A stretch of 64,000 bases of DNA from Epiperipatus broadwayi (taxonomy: Eukaryota > Onychophora > Udeonychophora > Euonychophora > Peripatidae), in contig JAQFVV010012497.1 in NCBI GenBank assembly GCA_028023455.1, forward strand, positions 746,001 through 810,000, written 5' to 3'. This document shows, piece by piece, positions 48,201-60,429 of the stretch (position 1 is the first letter of the stretch; each line of letters opens with the position of its first letter). Both the position numbers and the translations under genes were made by a program. Under the pieces are notes generated by a model. The model was not told the DNA's origin. It did not search any database and worked only from the letters and a program-made list of their open reading frames with translations.

Positions 48201-48950
48201 ACTTTGGATAGTTATTGCAGATTTTCATGTATAGATTTTTGTTTGTTTTGTTTTTTGGTTTTTTTTTATTGCTGTTGTCTATTTAAGGTTTTCTTAATGA
48301 TGAGGTAAAAAAAATGGGGACATAAGAAAAATTCTCTTAGTTAAATATATGAAATTATTACTTAATTGTTGCCTCTGCTAGAATAGTCTATTTGGTTAAA
48401 ATCCCTTAAATTTAATATTCCCAAAGGTTACTGATTCATTTTCCATGCTAGTTATTGATCAGACCATAGCTAAAGAAAAAGATTACTATTCAAAATATAT
48501 ATATTGAGTGTTTTTAAAGTATGAAAAAAGTTTGAATTTTTCTAAAAAACACTAAAGAATTGAACTAATTAATGAAAATAATCAAACTTATAACAGCAAA
48601 AATAAAATATGTATATTGTTTTTGTATGTGAAACTCAATATTTGATAACTAAATATGAAACAATAATAATTGATCTTGATTTAGTTTGTTATTGCTTGCT
48701 ATCTTTTTAATACTGATTGATTTAGTTTTTTTTTTACATTTGAATTTATATAATAAACTTTATTATTAGCTTTGATGTTTAATGCTAATCATAAAATAAT
48801 GAAGACACTTGTGTCAAATAACATTAATTAATATTTCATATGTTCATATATTTTTTTAAATAATGACTGAGCATTTTGAATTATAATTTATATATGTAAT
48901 ATAAAAAATATTAATCTTATCAATCATTGTCGTAATAATTTTTGTTTTAG

Positions 48951-49084
48951 CGAGAAGGTTTATCTCGATTCAATAAAATTTATGAATTTGAATATAATAT
49001 CTTGAATGGAAGATATTCTATGATCATGACATCATTATCAGGCCATTTAATGAATTATGAGTTTGTAGCTGCTTACAGAAAATG
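48951..49084 (+). CDS. TOP3A: DNA topoisomerase III alpha, coding exon 2
   Basis: The exon begins after TTTGTTTTAG and encodes residues 41-84 of the TOPRIM domain: REGLSRFNKIYEFEY, then MIMTSLSGHLMNYEFVAAYR. The motif TS.SGHL is conserved in all TOP3A proteins. The joint AGG CGA|CGA GAA restores the RRREGLS(K/R)FNKIYEF sequence found in animal TOP3A. It ends AAA TG|GTAAGT at 49084/49085, splitting the Trp codon (phase 2). No stop or frameshift is present. Confidence 0.95.
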
Positions 49085-49489
49085 GTAAGTATGAGATTAT
49101 TTGAAATTAAATTACTTTCCTAAAAATTTAAATTTTTTTATGCTAAATTATTTTGCATTATGTTTAAAATTTGTATTGTCATATTAAATTTAGTTTATAA
49201 TAAAGTATATTGCCATTACTTCATTCTTCTCAATTTTGAAACTCACATCTATTTGAGATTTTTGTCTAAGTCATATTTATTGATTAAAAGGTCATTTGAT
49301 AATAGATAATATGGTCAGTGATGATATTATTTATAGTTATTTGGATTATTACATTTTTTAGCATTTTTATTTTAGGATGTAATATTTTTAAAAGCAATCC
49401 TTTTATTACCAAATATGTATAATACATAACGTGAATTTTTATGCATATGATATAAGCTCAAATTAATGTGGAGCTAAGGTGTAAGATTT

Positions 49490-50090
49490 TGTCTAACAAA
49501 TAGGATTAAGATTTATGAGAAAATCTACATTAGTTGGACAGGAAGTTTAAAACAAATTATTGCTTTTAAATAATTAGGAAATTGTAGTAATAAAGATTTT
49601 AGAATAAGAATTGCAATGGTTAAACAGGTTAGAAATTTATTTGCTGTTCATTAAGGTTGGAATTTATGTATAAAAAAGAGTTTTTGCATGTGTTTGATTA
49701 ACTCTTTTTATATTGAACAGAGACTTAGTTTTTTTTAAAAAAAAGGGGGGGGGGGGCTTTTAAAGCATGATTTGAAGAAGAATAGAAAAAATAAGATTTT
49801 CAATATTGAAATGTCAAAGAGAGTAATGAAAAAAAAAAACTTAAATGACCAAAATAAAAAGTTGGAAAAAAAATTGGATGTACTCTTAGAGATAGAGGAA
49901 TTATGAAAGATATGTTACAAAAGATTTGCGGAAAATTAAAAAAAGAATAAGAGAAAAAAAGCTGATTGATATAAAGAGAGAAATAATTATAAGTTTAAGC
50001 ATTTTAATAAAAAGGCTTGAACAAGTTTATGAAATTGGTATGCAGGATTTGGCTTTTTGGCTGATGACTAATGATGATGAATAATAAATT
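49490..50090 (+). mobile_element. LINE 3' relic
   Basis: The + strand has a FK-LGNCSNKDFRIRIAMVKQ segment near 49570-49630, where a LINE reads YLGS.I..D....EI..RI..AK. It ends near 50000-50080 with ILIKRLEQVYEIGMQDLAFW and TNDDE, like the W..LV..V......... D-rich end of such ORFs. A run of 12 G lies between (49745-49756). Confidence 0.45.
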
Positions 50091-50789
50091 TTGTTATTAA
50101 CATGGAAGAGATTTTAGTATATATTGTTAACTTCGACAGAAATTTTCTTCGTATACTTTTCTAAAATATTATTGATTGAAATAATTTATTTTTGTAGTAA
50201 AAATATAAAATATCAATTCAACTAATTCTTTCAGAATTTACATGTTTTATAATGTTGATTGCATACATTTATTTTTTGCAATTTTAAACCTAGATAAAGA
50301 TGTGTCAAAGAGAAATGATAAGTTAAAAATATGATTGATTATTACAGATTAAATTCTGTAAGACTTAGTATCTCAACCTAATTGTGTCTTAGATAAAATT
50401 GATTGGTACTCTCAAAACTAAGACTCCAAAATTTATTCACTGAGAAATCGAAGATCAACTTTTTTCAAATTAAAATTGAGAGAATTTATCAGATACTATA
50501 TTTACATGATAATCATTTCTGAATATTTTGTCTCTCTAGAGATACATTACAAAGATTATTTAATAAATATATTTTTCAGATGTTAAAATAAGACAACATT
50601 AATGACAAAGTTGTATTTTGTACAAAAATCATTCTTATCGTTAATAATAATAAATACTCATTTGTAAATGATTATGGCTATTCCAACTCTAAGAAGAAAA
50701 AAGGGAAGGAGAAAGAAAAAAAAAGAAAATAACTGCTTTAGTAATGAGTTTTGCGATGACTCTATAAATCGATTTGTGGACCACAAATA

Positions 50790-52000
50790 CATCCTCATAT
50801 AGAACATGTCTCTCTTTTTGTTTACTTGATATTTTACAGTATTATCCTAATTTGTTCAGTAGAAAATATTTTTTTCTGAAATACTTCAATAACTTGGCTA
50901 ATTGTAGCTTTCCAATGTATTCTATTCTTTGCCATATCTTTCCAATAGAAACAATCGATATTGCATTTCTTTAGAACATTTTTTAGATAACCCTTATAAT
51001 GTATATAGACAGGATCAACTACAAAAACCATGCTCAAGTTTACCATAAAACATTCTTTTAGAAAATTTTGCATTTATTTTACATGTCCAATCCAATGTAG
51101 GTGTAACTTTACACCAGTGGTCTCTATAGTATCGCATCCAGCAGGTTGAAAACATTGATTGCATTTATTATTTTGCCATTGTACTATAAAATTTTATGGA
51201 AAATTCTTAAATTGCTATAATGCTTTTTTACTGTGCTGATAGGTTGTCCAAGTTTCGTTTCTATACAACACATTATATAAAAATAATAGTTCTATCGCTA
51301 ATTCAGTTGCAGTAGTTATTTCTCTGAGATAAAAATACTCATCTTTTGTCTTGTTAAAAGCAACAACAGCACAATTAAAGTCTGTGTTGTATATCAAAAT
51401 CCAAGACAACTTCGTATTTATAAAACAATCAAGATATTTAAACTGGATTACATTCTCAAGTTGATAATCATCTAAGCTAAAAGTTGCTGAGGATTTATCT
51501 TTTATCGCTGGCTGATAAAGAACTTGAGTTTTTTTGAATATTAATTAATAAAGTAAAGTCTTTATATGTTGTTCAAAACATTAAGTACATTCTGGAAATT
51601 ATTATTTGAATTGTCAAAAGTACCCAATCATCAGCATGTCATAAATTCAGAATCCAAGAAGATGAAGTTTTTATTTTCACTTTTAATCAATTCAAATTAA
51701 AAATTCCACCATCAAACTTGTAACATATCTTGATCCTTGCTTTATTACATAACTTATAAAGAATTCCAAAGACCACTATAATGAGCAATCCACTAGGCAC
51801 AACAATATTGCCAGACCCTGTGAAACTAGTCATTTTTAGACTACATTTTCTGGTTCCTTCTACTTCCATGGTAAGGCTGCATAAACATAATTTGTGCTAG
51901 CAGAAATTCCTTTCTCATTCAAATCCAGTGCCAACTCAGTGATTGCACTGTTGCGAGCAAATATCATAACTAAACAATACCATCTTACTAATCATGTCTA
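50790..52000 (-). mobile_element. LINE relic, 3' half
   Basis: On the - strand, read from high to low coordinates: CYKFDGGIFNL near 51720-51690 (the segment before FADD in this group), YQLENVIQFKYLDCFINTK near 51460-51410, LSWILIYNTDFNCAVVAFNK near 51410-51350, LFLYNVLYRNETWTTYQHSK near 51280-51220, FQPAGCDTIE near 51155-51125, FYGKLEHGF near 51050-51020 and LKKCNIDCFYWKDMAKNRIH near 50985-50910. This order matches the C-terminal half of a common animal LINE group (YLGS, LLYGCETWT, AGC.SIE, VFYGEL..G, LK.CNID...W...A.DR..W). Many stops. Confidence 0.75.
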
Positions 52001-52930
52001 CATCATTGTTTTCATAATTTTAAAGAGCTTGAATTAAAAAAAAATAAAGGAATTTGAGTCAGAAATGCTGTGATGTAGTTAAAGATGAAAGGGTGGTTGC
52101 ACAAACAAGCAATCCCATTGTCACAATTAGTGTAGAGAAGTACCTGATTTCATAAGAGACAAAGACTGAGCCTTACAATAATAAACTGTCTGAAGAGGGG
52201 GGGGGGAGGAATATAAAAAAGTGTTTGTATTGGAAATAGTACCCACTCTTTGATATACCAATATTTTATCCTAGGCAGCAGGAAATATTCTTGATCAATT
52301 ATTGTTGTTTGTTATTCGTAGTCAGCCTTCACATCTAAAGATCATTCCATTATCTGTCAGTTGTGCAGCCATCAGTATTAATACAGCATCTGACAATCTT
52401 ATTAATAAAAGATAATTATTAGTATTGTGAATATGCACCAGTGCAGAATTTTTAGAAGATAACTTGTAAGAAAAGCATAAATGCTTGATACTAAAATTGA
52501 CAGGTTGTTAATGTTTGTAGTTAAGTATGTGATGCAATAAAAAGTTATGAATGTTTTCTTGTGATTGAACACAATCTATTGAAATTGTAAATGAATATTA
52601 TAACTTATGATAGTATGGAAATGATATATATGTTTGATGAGAGATAACCTCAATTTGGTTGTCTTATCAGCATTGCAGAATGCTAGTTCTTTTTTATTTT
52701 TTTTATTTTACAGATTTCAGAAAGTTGAGCTTTTTTATTTTGAAAGTAGTATAAAGATACAGTTTTTAAGGAATATCATTTTATCTTTTCTCTTTTTTTT
52801 TTTATCAATAACGGTTTAATTTTTTAAGAATTGAAAAACATTATTGAGTATCCATCATATTTTACACTGTTTTGTGTGTGTATATATATAATATAAATAA
52901 AATGTCCGTTAATTAGAACAAAATTGTAAT

Positions 52931-53138
52931 CATAATAAAATAATAAATATAACTGTAATAAACTATTATAAACAATCCTTCAATCTGCAGAAGTACTTTT
53001 GGTTAATTTCTTAAAAACTGCCTCAACTGAATTTAATGGCAGTTGAGGCAGATTTAAGAAATTAACCAAAAATACTTTAGCGGATTGAAAAAGTGTTTAT
53101 AATAGTTTATTCCTGTTATATTTATTGTTTTTATTATG
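52931..53138. mobile_element. Hairpin MITE 2 (TOP3A intron 2)
   Basis: Arms of about 100 bases (52931-53030 and 53040-53138) are separated by a loop of only nine bases. They share AATAAACTATTATAAACA and GGTTAATTTCTTAAA at mirrored positions and meet at CTGCCTCAACTG / CAGTTGAGGCAG. The outer end CATAATAAAAACAAT is identical with that of the hairpin at 43391. A transcript through it would fold into a long near-perfect stem. Confidence 0.8.
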
Positions 53139-53139
53139 A

Positions 53140-54850
53140 TATATATATGTTAAAAGTGGATAGAAACCAATCCCTACCTTGCATGAGAATAATGTAATAA
53201 AAAGTATTAAACTGTTATGATTGTAGAGATTCTGTTATCTGACACCTCTAGCTCTCATGAAAAATGAAAATTGTTTTAAAAATGCATGTATAATGAGAAA
53301 AGGTGATCTGACTGTGCTGGTAGATGGTTGTCATATGGTAGAGTAAATATGAGGGATGCATATATACATATATTTTTATCAATCTTATTAGTGATAAAAT
53401 TCAAAATAGCTGTATAAGAAAGGTTATGTCCTGACGCTTAAATTGCATGAGAAAAACTAAATTCTCTCAGTAAATGTATATATTTTAGTAGCTAAAACTC
53501 CTGCTTTGTCAAGTGAGTAGAAATGGAATTCATCTTTCCTACAGAAGCATATTGCTAATACCACTATATATGCAATCTACTTTGAGAGTATAAAAGATTT
53601 TAAGCACATTCATATATACCATGAAGAAAAATTACAATTGCTATTTTTGAAACAAGGGATGAATTATAAGAAGAATTAATCATATATGGTCCTTATTGAA
53701 TAAATATTGTTTTTGCACCAAGATATAAATGATAACAAAAATAGTTTTCTTTTTTACTAATCTTATTAGATCTAAAATTTTAAAGGTACTTGTCAGTTAG
53801 ATAGGCCAGTCGCTTGCTAGTGTTTTTTCTCTGCAAAAGCACAGAAATATGCCATTTAGGCGGCTGCCACTGGCTATTTTATAGCCAGGACAGTCACCTC
53901 ATGGTGTTCTTCCTCTGCAAATGCACAGAAACCAATGACATTTTTTAATGTGACCTGTAACAGTGGCTACATACCTGTTACTTAGTTTATCTGTATGCTA
54001 TTGTAAACTTCACTATAGTATGACTTGAGGGTACCTGTACTTCAACTTACCGTAACTCATGAAATATTGTTTTTTAATTAATCATCTTACAATGAAACTG
54101 ACGTAGTATTGTGTACTAAAAATTGTCATCCTGTCCACATGCTTCCTTACACACTTTTGAAGGGGGAAAAAATTTGGAAAGTACCTTTTAAAGAAGATTT
54201 TTATCAACGGCTATCTCATAAAGCTTTTATTACTTGAAAAAGATCAAATTTTATCAATTTATATGCATGCTTTAGCTGTCCTGATTACTAATTTATCAAA
54301 TGGCGAAGATAAAACCATTCCTTACAGAAAATACCCCAGTAATAATGTTATATATTCAGTCTATTTTGACTAATGCAAAAGCTGGTAAATGCTCATATTA
54401 TTCATTAAAATTTTAATTACTATTATTTGTCCTACTGAAACTTATATATATATTAAAATTTGAGAATCTTGGGATATGAATTGATATTTACTTTTGCTAT
54501 ATTTGAATTTAAATGACAGTTAAAGAAAGTTAAATAAGTAACTGAAAGTACTTCTGTGATTTGTTATAGTTATTGTACATGTTTTATCACTGTTCATTAT
54601 TTTTATTACGATATTTCTTTTATAACACAATTTATTTTATTCACACGCACACACATATATGAAAATTTGATCTTTTTCATGGGAGATAAGTTCTATGAAA
54701 CCGCCTTGATATTTAGCTGCTTTGAAATTTTAGCATTAAAAAAATCAGTAGGAAAAAAATATCCATATTTTAGTGCAAAACACTCATTTTATATGATGTA
54801 TATGTCATCTTCATCATTTTCAAACCTTAATTCACTGCTGTATGAAGATT
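53140..54850. other. AT-rich intronic DNA, no gene recognised
   Basis: Apart from the 53806-53934 duplication nothing recognisable was found on either strand. A segment near 53300-53345 (CTGGTAGATGGTTGTCATAT) resembles 57060-57080 (GTGGATGGTTGTGATTTGAT) and may mark an unknown old repeat. Confidence 0.35.
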
Positions 54851-56600
54851 TGTTCAAGTTTAATTTAGTTTCTCCACTTCATTGCTCTCATCCTCATATC
54901 ATATTAACAAACTTTCTTATTTCATATGTTCATCTTATGTGTGGTGTCTTTCTAGGCCTGTATGTTTATTGGCATATTTTCTAGCAATCTAACAACATAT
55001 TCAGTTTAGCTTCATTTCAATCTTAATTCTTTCAATGATATTAATGACAACTATTTATTCTCTCACCCAAGTATTTTGCATTCAATTCTTTCTTATTTCT
55101 CTCAACATACTATCTATTCTTTTTTTGTTGAATGATCTGAAGTCTCTGTATTGTTCTTCTGTTAGCATCAGTAAAACAAAAATATTAAAAATTTTCCACC
55201 TCAAACACACAAGTATATTTTCCTTTATTGTTAAGTTATTTCTCTAAAAAGCATTCCATCTAAATTTAATTACATGATTGATTTCATTTCCATTTGTATT
55301 AATAATCTGACCAAGGTATTTGTAGTTGTTAACTTATTCTAGTTCAAGATTATTAATCTTTATTTTCCTTTTTTAAGAAGATTCATTGAATATTACTTTA
55401 GTCTTTTTTTTGGTATATGTCTTTAGTCCTATTTCTTTATCTGATGACTTTTGCAACATTTTCTGAAGTTCTGAAGCATTATTTGAAAAAATAATCCTAT
55501 CATTTGCAAAATCTAAATGACTTAAATAATCTTCATTTATTTGTACTTTCTTAGTTTTCCATTGTAATCCACAAAATACTTTTTGCAAAACTGCTGCTAT
55601 AAAAAGTTCTGGAGATATGAAATCACCTTGACATAAATCTTTTTCAAATTTCTTTTTACTATCACTGAATAATTTAAACATTCCTACTATGTATATCCCT
55701 GAGATAAATCTTGATCCAATTTTTTAATCACTATAGAAATCCTTATGGAATCAAATGCCTCTTCTTAATTTATAAATCCAAATCATAATGGCAACTTGTA
55801 TTCATTGTTCTTTTCTCTAACTTCTCTTAATACCTAGATGTGATTCACTGTTCTAAAATCACTTAAATCCATCTTCATTTTTGATTAGTTTAAGTTTATT
55901 GTAGATGAGTTACAACTATATTGATAAAGATTATATACAATTGATAGAAAACTGACAAGTTAGTTATTTCTAATATCTTCTTTATCATCTTTCCTAAACA
56001 TCAATATTAATTCTACACTTTTTAAAGATATCAATTCCCTTCCTTCATAGATTCGATTAAGTTTCACTTCTTTTCTTAAAACCCTTGCTAATTTGCAAAC
56101 GTAGTAATCTTAGTGGTTTGCTACTATATAATTTCTTGTAGAATTTTTTTATATGTCATGATGTCCTCTTGTTAGTACTATAGTTAGATCTTTTTTTATT
56201 TTACTGAAACAATTTTTATTCCAATACCAAGTTGTTGTTTTATACTTTTTAAAATTTTTATTTTTTTCTATAATTTTCCTTGCTAATTCATATTTTTTGT
56301 CATTTTTAACTCTTTTTCATATCATTTAACAGAACTCCAGATATTCAATTGTTTTTGAAAAATCATTTTAAAATATTTTTATATTCCTTCTTTGTACTTT
56401 GTTTTGTCTCAGTTGAAACTTAACTGATGAATTGCTTCCTTTACATAACAACTATCTTTGTTGCAGTTCTTAATAGAATATCACTGATTTTATTATTGAT
56501 CTCATATTAATCTGAATCATCGTTAAAGTCTATTAATATTTAATAATAATTTTCCAAGTTCTAATTTAAATTCATTGGGATATTTCTGAAGGTTAGGAAT
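54850..56600 (-). mobile_element. LINE relic with reverse transcriptase
   Basis: On the - strand the order is: VELILMFRKDDKEDIRNN near 56010-55960 (GDK...NYRPISLL), SDFRTVNHI*VLREVREKNN near 55865-55810 (GFR...TVDHI..L), FGFIN*EEAFDSI near 55785-55745, CQGDFISPELFIAAVLQKVF near 55630-55570 (QGDP.SP.LF...LE), and INEDYLSHLDFANDRIIFSN near 55540-55480. Then come LQKMLQKSSDKEIGLKTYTK near 55460-55405 and RPRKTPHIRW near 54970-54930. The catalytic FADD is FAND. The region 55681-55373 is still open for 102 codons, but the element is dead. Confidence 0.8.
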
Positions 56601-57293
56601 ATCAACTATTAGTACTGTTTTTTTTTTAAAAAATTTGATTTTAGTTTTACGTTAATTTGTATTTTACATTATTAATTGATGATCATTTTCTATGTTTAAT
56701 ATATATAGTAATAATATTACATTATTAAAATAAATATTTTTGTTTGTTAATATGTAATCCAATTAGTCCATATGTTCTTTCTGTTTGTTTCCATGTCCAT
56801 TTCTTATATTTTTTTAAAATGAAAGATGAAATTTACAATTGTTAATGTGCTGTCTTTTATACAATTTTTAAACATATAGATAGAAATATTTGTCTTTTTT
56901 AGATTTCTTTTTATATGTTTTAGGAGTATGTGGTGAAATGGAAAATTTAAGTTTATCTAATATATATATATATGAAGCTTAGTTATAGTATGTATTTATG
57001 TTTAAACTCAACTGAAAAACAGTTATTCTGCAATTCATGTATGTCAGGTAGACTGCTTTTCTGTACTAGTGGATGGTTGTGATTTGATGGGTTGAGATGA
57101 GGATACATTGATTAAAAAACTATAAAATTAAATATATATATTCTAAATTAAGAAATTTACTTTGTAAATTTATGTATGCATTTTATTTCTAAAAAATATA
57201 TTATGATATTTTTATTTATTAAAATGTACTTTTTATATAAAATGTCTTCATGTAAGATTTTTTTAATGTACATAATTAAATATATTTTTACAG

Positions 57294-57369
57294 GAGTGGT
57301 TGTAATCCTGTTTCTCTTTTTGATGCACCTATGCAAAAATTATGTCTAGAAAATTATGTAGATATTAAG
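57294..57369 (+). CDS. TOP3A: DNA topoisomerase III alpha, coding exon 3
   Basis: After TTTTTACAG the first base completes Trp85. The exon encodes residues 86-110, SGCNPVSLFDAPMQKLCLEN YVDIK, the family's FRKW.SCNPL.LF.A.........VDIK stretch. It ends ATT AAG|GTATGT at 57369/57370 in phase 0. The next expected segment (KTLERE..... then IWTDCDREGENI) was not found up to 64000, so exon 4 lies downstream and intron 3 is at least 6.6 kb. Confidence 0.93.
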
Positions 57370-57872
57370 GTATGTAATACATTTAATACGGTATAATATT
57401 AATGCCCCCCTCTCACCACAAAAATATTTTATCACATATGTGTTGGTGTGTGTGTATATATATATATATGAATATATTGAGAACAAAATTCTTTTCATCT
57501 GTCATAAGTTAATTTCTCTTAGAATATATATCAAAGACAAGAATTTAGATAACTGCAAAAATGAAATTTTATTCTTTGTAGATATAATGTTGCATTGAAA
57601 TTGGCCCAATTTAATGTTGGCAGTTGATAGTTACACTGGTCTGTGAGATGTTAAAGTTATTTATAAGATAATTGAAGAGATCTTTGCTTTCAATATATAT
57701 TTCATGCTGTAATTTTTTTAAAATTTCATATATATATACATCCACATTAATAGAAAATTTTTATGGACTTTATAGATGTAAATATTAAAAGTTTAATGAG
57801 ATTTTCCATATATTTTTTAATTAGAGCTTAGTCACAATATAACTAAGCAAACAGCTAATTCAAAACTGGATT

Positions 57873-58050
57873 TGATACTGAAATCACATCATGCAGCACC
57901 AGTATTTTTATTTATCTGATCTCTATAAGCAAAAAATTGAATTATTTCTAGCTTATTCTTTAGATTTAAATACTAGAGATAAATTCTTGTCTTATAAGTA
58001 TAAGATCAATAAAAATACTGCTACAAAATGATGTGATTTCAGTTTCTGAT
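57873..58050. repeat. Inverted repeat, ~48-bp arms
   Basis: Arms 57873-57920 and 58002-58050 share GAAATCACATCAT / ATGATGTGATTTC and CAGTATTTTTATT / AATAAAAATACTG. Related pieces recur to about 58340 (TTTTAGTTTCTGATTCAG, TTGTTTGCTTAATTA), suggesting a larger decayed hairpin element. Confidence 0.55.
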
Positions 58051-58639
58051 TTTAAAAACATGCATGAAAAATATTAAATGTTCAATATTTACATTTATAC
58101 AATCCATGAAAATTTCCCATTATTATACATAGCTCTTTATAAAAAAGGATTATTTATTTGTGAGAGTATTTGAAAAATCATATATTAACCTTTCACACTA
58201 CTATTTCTCTCATTTAAATTTTGGGATAAACTAGGAATGATTCCACTCTTTGTCTATATCCATCAGACAAATAAAATTATTTTAGCTGATAACATGATTT
58301 TAGTTTCTGATTCAGTTCTAATTGTTTGCTTAATTACCTCATGATTGAGTTTTAAGTAAAAAAATATACACACAAGATCTCATTAATCTTTCAATTTTAC
58401 ATCTCTCTCTCTATATATATATAGTATATAAAACACTTAATAATTATGAATAGATTATATATCTATACAAGTTAAGATAGATAACTAGATTTGTGGATTT
58501 TATAAATGGAAGCAATAAATTAAGTGTTTTCTGAAGCATATGAAGTAAAAATTTGATGATTAGGAAGATAAAATAAAACAACTGTAACAAAGATAAACTG
58601 AATAAATATTGAAATTTAAAAAACAGTTTATGAAAAAGA

Positions 58640-58920
58640 TATTTATTGAGAAAAAAATTGAGAGAAATTGTATTCTTTTCTTAGAAGTAGATATATAAAG
58701 CGTTTCTTAGAAGTAGATATATAAAGAGGTTTAAGTAGAGGAAGGTGCAAAAGTTGAAATCAAAGCAGTTGATAAAGTTATAAAAAGGATGATTGTGAGT
58801 GTTTGAAGAACAACCAAGAGGTAAAAAAAAAAAACCATGTCTTTTGGCAGATGATTGATTATGACAAAATGATACTCAGTTATGTTATTTGAAAATTAGA
58901 TTGAGTTGGAGAGAAATCAT
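58640..58920 (+). repeat. Short tandem duplication and possible LINE tail
   Basis: TTAGAAGTAGATATATAAAG occurs at 58681-58700 and 58707-58726. The following purine-rich sequence reads LKNNQEVKK and HVFWQMIDYDKM in frame, which faintly resembles a LINE C-terminal tail. Only the duplication is certain. Confidence 0.35.
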
Positions 58921-59753
58921 ATTTTTATTTTTCAAACTTTTTTGTCATAAAGTATAGGAAAACATTATCATTGAATTTAAACAGATACTTCATTCATAAT
59001 ATAAGAATTCTTTTTCATAATCTATCTTAATTAAACAGCCAATGCTGCAATAACTTTTTTTTTTGTTATTGGATAAATGGACAGCATTTGTCTGTTACCA
59101 GTGTTATATAAATTTCATCAGATCTTTATATATATATATATAAAACAACATAAAAACTATATCCACTAATGTTTTTATTATTTTCTATTATCTTATCAAG
59201 ATGTAATTCAAAAATTAATCTGAAAATATAGAATAAAAACAAAAATATATGTTGCCTCCTCTCACACACAAAAAAATCCACAAATATACAATACACCAAC
59301 AAATATATAAAGTAATAAATTTTCAAAAATTATATATACTATATATTAAAAAGAGAATTATTAACATTACAAAAACCTTTTTTGCCTGTTTCATTAAAAT
59401 TGATTAAAAAGTTAAATATATATATATATGTTTTCCTTTATCAATATTTAATTTGAAAAAAAAAAATCTGTAATTCTTTGTTACTTAAATTAAATTCTAA
59501 CTTGATAAGGAACATACAATTAAAACTATTTAAATTTCATACAATAAAATTTCAAGTATATATTTTTTATCAATATATCTTCTTTTTTTAAATTTTATTA
59601 TAATTATTTTCTTAGCCATAAAACTTTGACCTCTTTATTAATTTTTATTTTATAATATTTGGAAGCTTATTTGTTGTATATGCCTTTTTTTTTAATTTTA
59701 AATTTCATTTTGCAATATCCTATTATTTGAATAACTTTTTGTTTCTCTTAATT

Positions 59754-60414
59754 CAGAGGTGGCCAATGTATTATTGATTATGCAATTTTTTTCACTTGGA
59801 AGTTCAAATCTGCCATACAAGTTTTGCACAAATAGAATTTGCTTAACATAAATTATATTTAACATTTTTTCATAATATAATAATGTATTATAGAATTTTT
59901 TTTATTTTATAGTACATTGTTAAGAAAAATGTTTAATTTAAATATTTATTTTAATGAAACTTTTGAGTCTAATTTGTTTCTTTAAGTTTTTGATATTTGG
60001 AATTAAGCAGAACATTTTAAATTTGAATTACTCAGATGTGATCTTGTTTATTTTTTTTATTAATTTCATTGATGAAAATAATTTTTCCAAGGAACAAAAT
60101 CACAAGTCTTATAAAGAAAGAACCACTAATATAAAAGTTAAAAACAATTATCAATTAATTCTGGAAAAAAAGTGAAGGAAATGTCTACTTAAGAATGACA
60201 ATGAAACAATTTTTTTTATTTTTTTATTTTGATTCACTGGATTTGAATTATTTTATATAATTTTTTTTCCTGAGTATTAATAAAAATTGTTTACTGATTA
60301 CTGCATTATAACAAGATCTGGTCTTTTTATTTTTATGATCAAGACTTCATTGTGCCAACATTAACACATTGGTATGTTACATTTGATAAATGCATTATAA
60401 GTTTGCCATTCCTG
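59754..60414. mobile_element. hAT-type MITE
   Basis: The left end reads CAGAGGTGGCCAATG (59754) and the right end, read inward, CAGGAATGGCAAACTT (from 60414), both of the hAT form CAG.GGTGGCCAA. The flanks are CTCTTAATT before and CTCTAATT after, an 8-bp target duplication with one extra T. The 661-base interior holds a 73-codon ORF without similarity to a transposase. The ends have diverged from each other, so the insertion is not young. Confidence 0.65.
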
Positions 60415-60429
60415 CTCTAATTATTAGAT

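Larger units (their letters stand above)
42243..48950 (+). other. TOP3A intron 1 (6.7 kb)
   Basis: The intron runs from GTAAGT to TTTGTTTTAG and holds, in order, a short palindrome (42813-42850), a tRNA-like fragment (43250-43330), a hairpin MITE (43391-43550), the 1.74-kb tandem array, a LINE relic and a Penelope-type fragment. I recognised nothing in 46670-47820 beyond purine-rich AT sequence. Confidence 0.85.
49085..57293 (+). other. TOP3A intron 2 (8.2 kb)
   Basis: The intron runs from GTAAGT to TTTTTACAG. It contains three LINE relics (49500, 50790, 54850), a hairpin MITE (52931) and an imperfect GC-richer duplication near 53806-53934 (CTCTGCAAA.GCACAGAAA twice, about 84 bases apart). 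No other coding exon was seen, consistent with the perfect joint of exons 2 and 3. Confidence 0.85.

Noticed and set aside
15500-52206. Runs of 10-12 G at 15500, 49745 and 52197 as possible quadruplex or regulatory signals
   Set aside because: They are isolated homopolymers without the spaced G-tract pattern, and may be slippage or sequencing products.
54556-54984. A 142-codon + strand open frame
   Set aside because: The opposite strand gives the LINE tail (RPRKTPHIRW), so this frame is antisense to a retroelement relic or chance.
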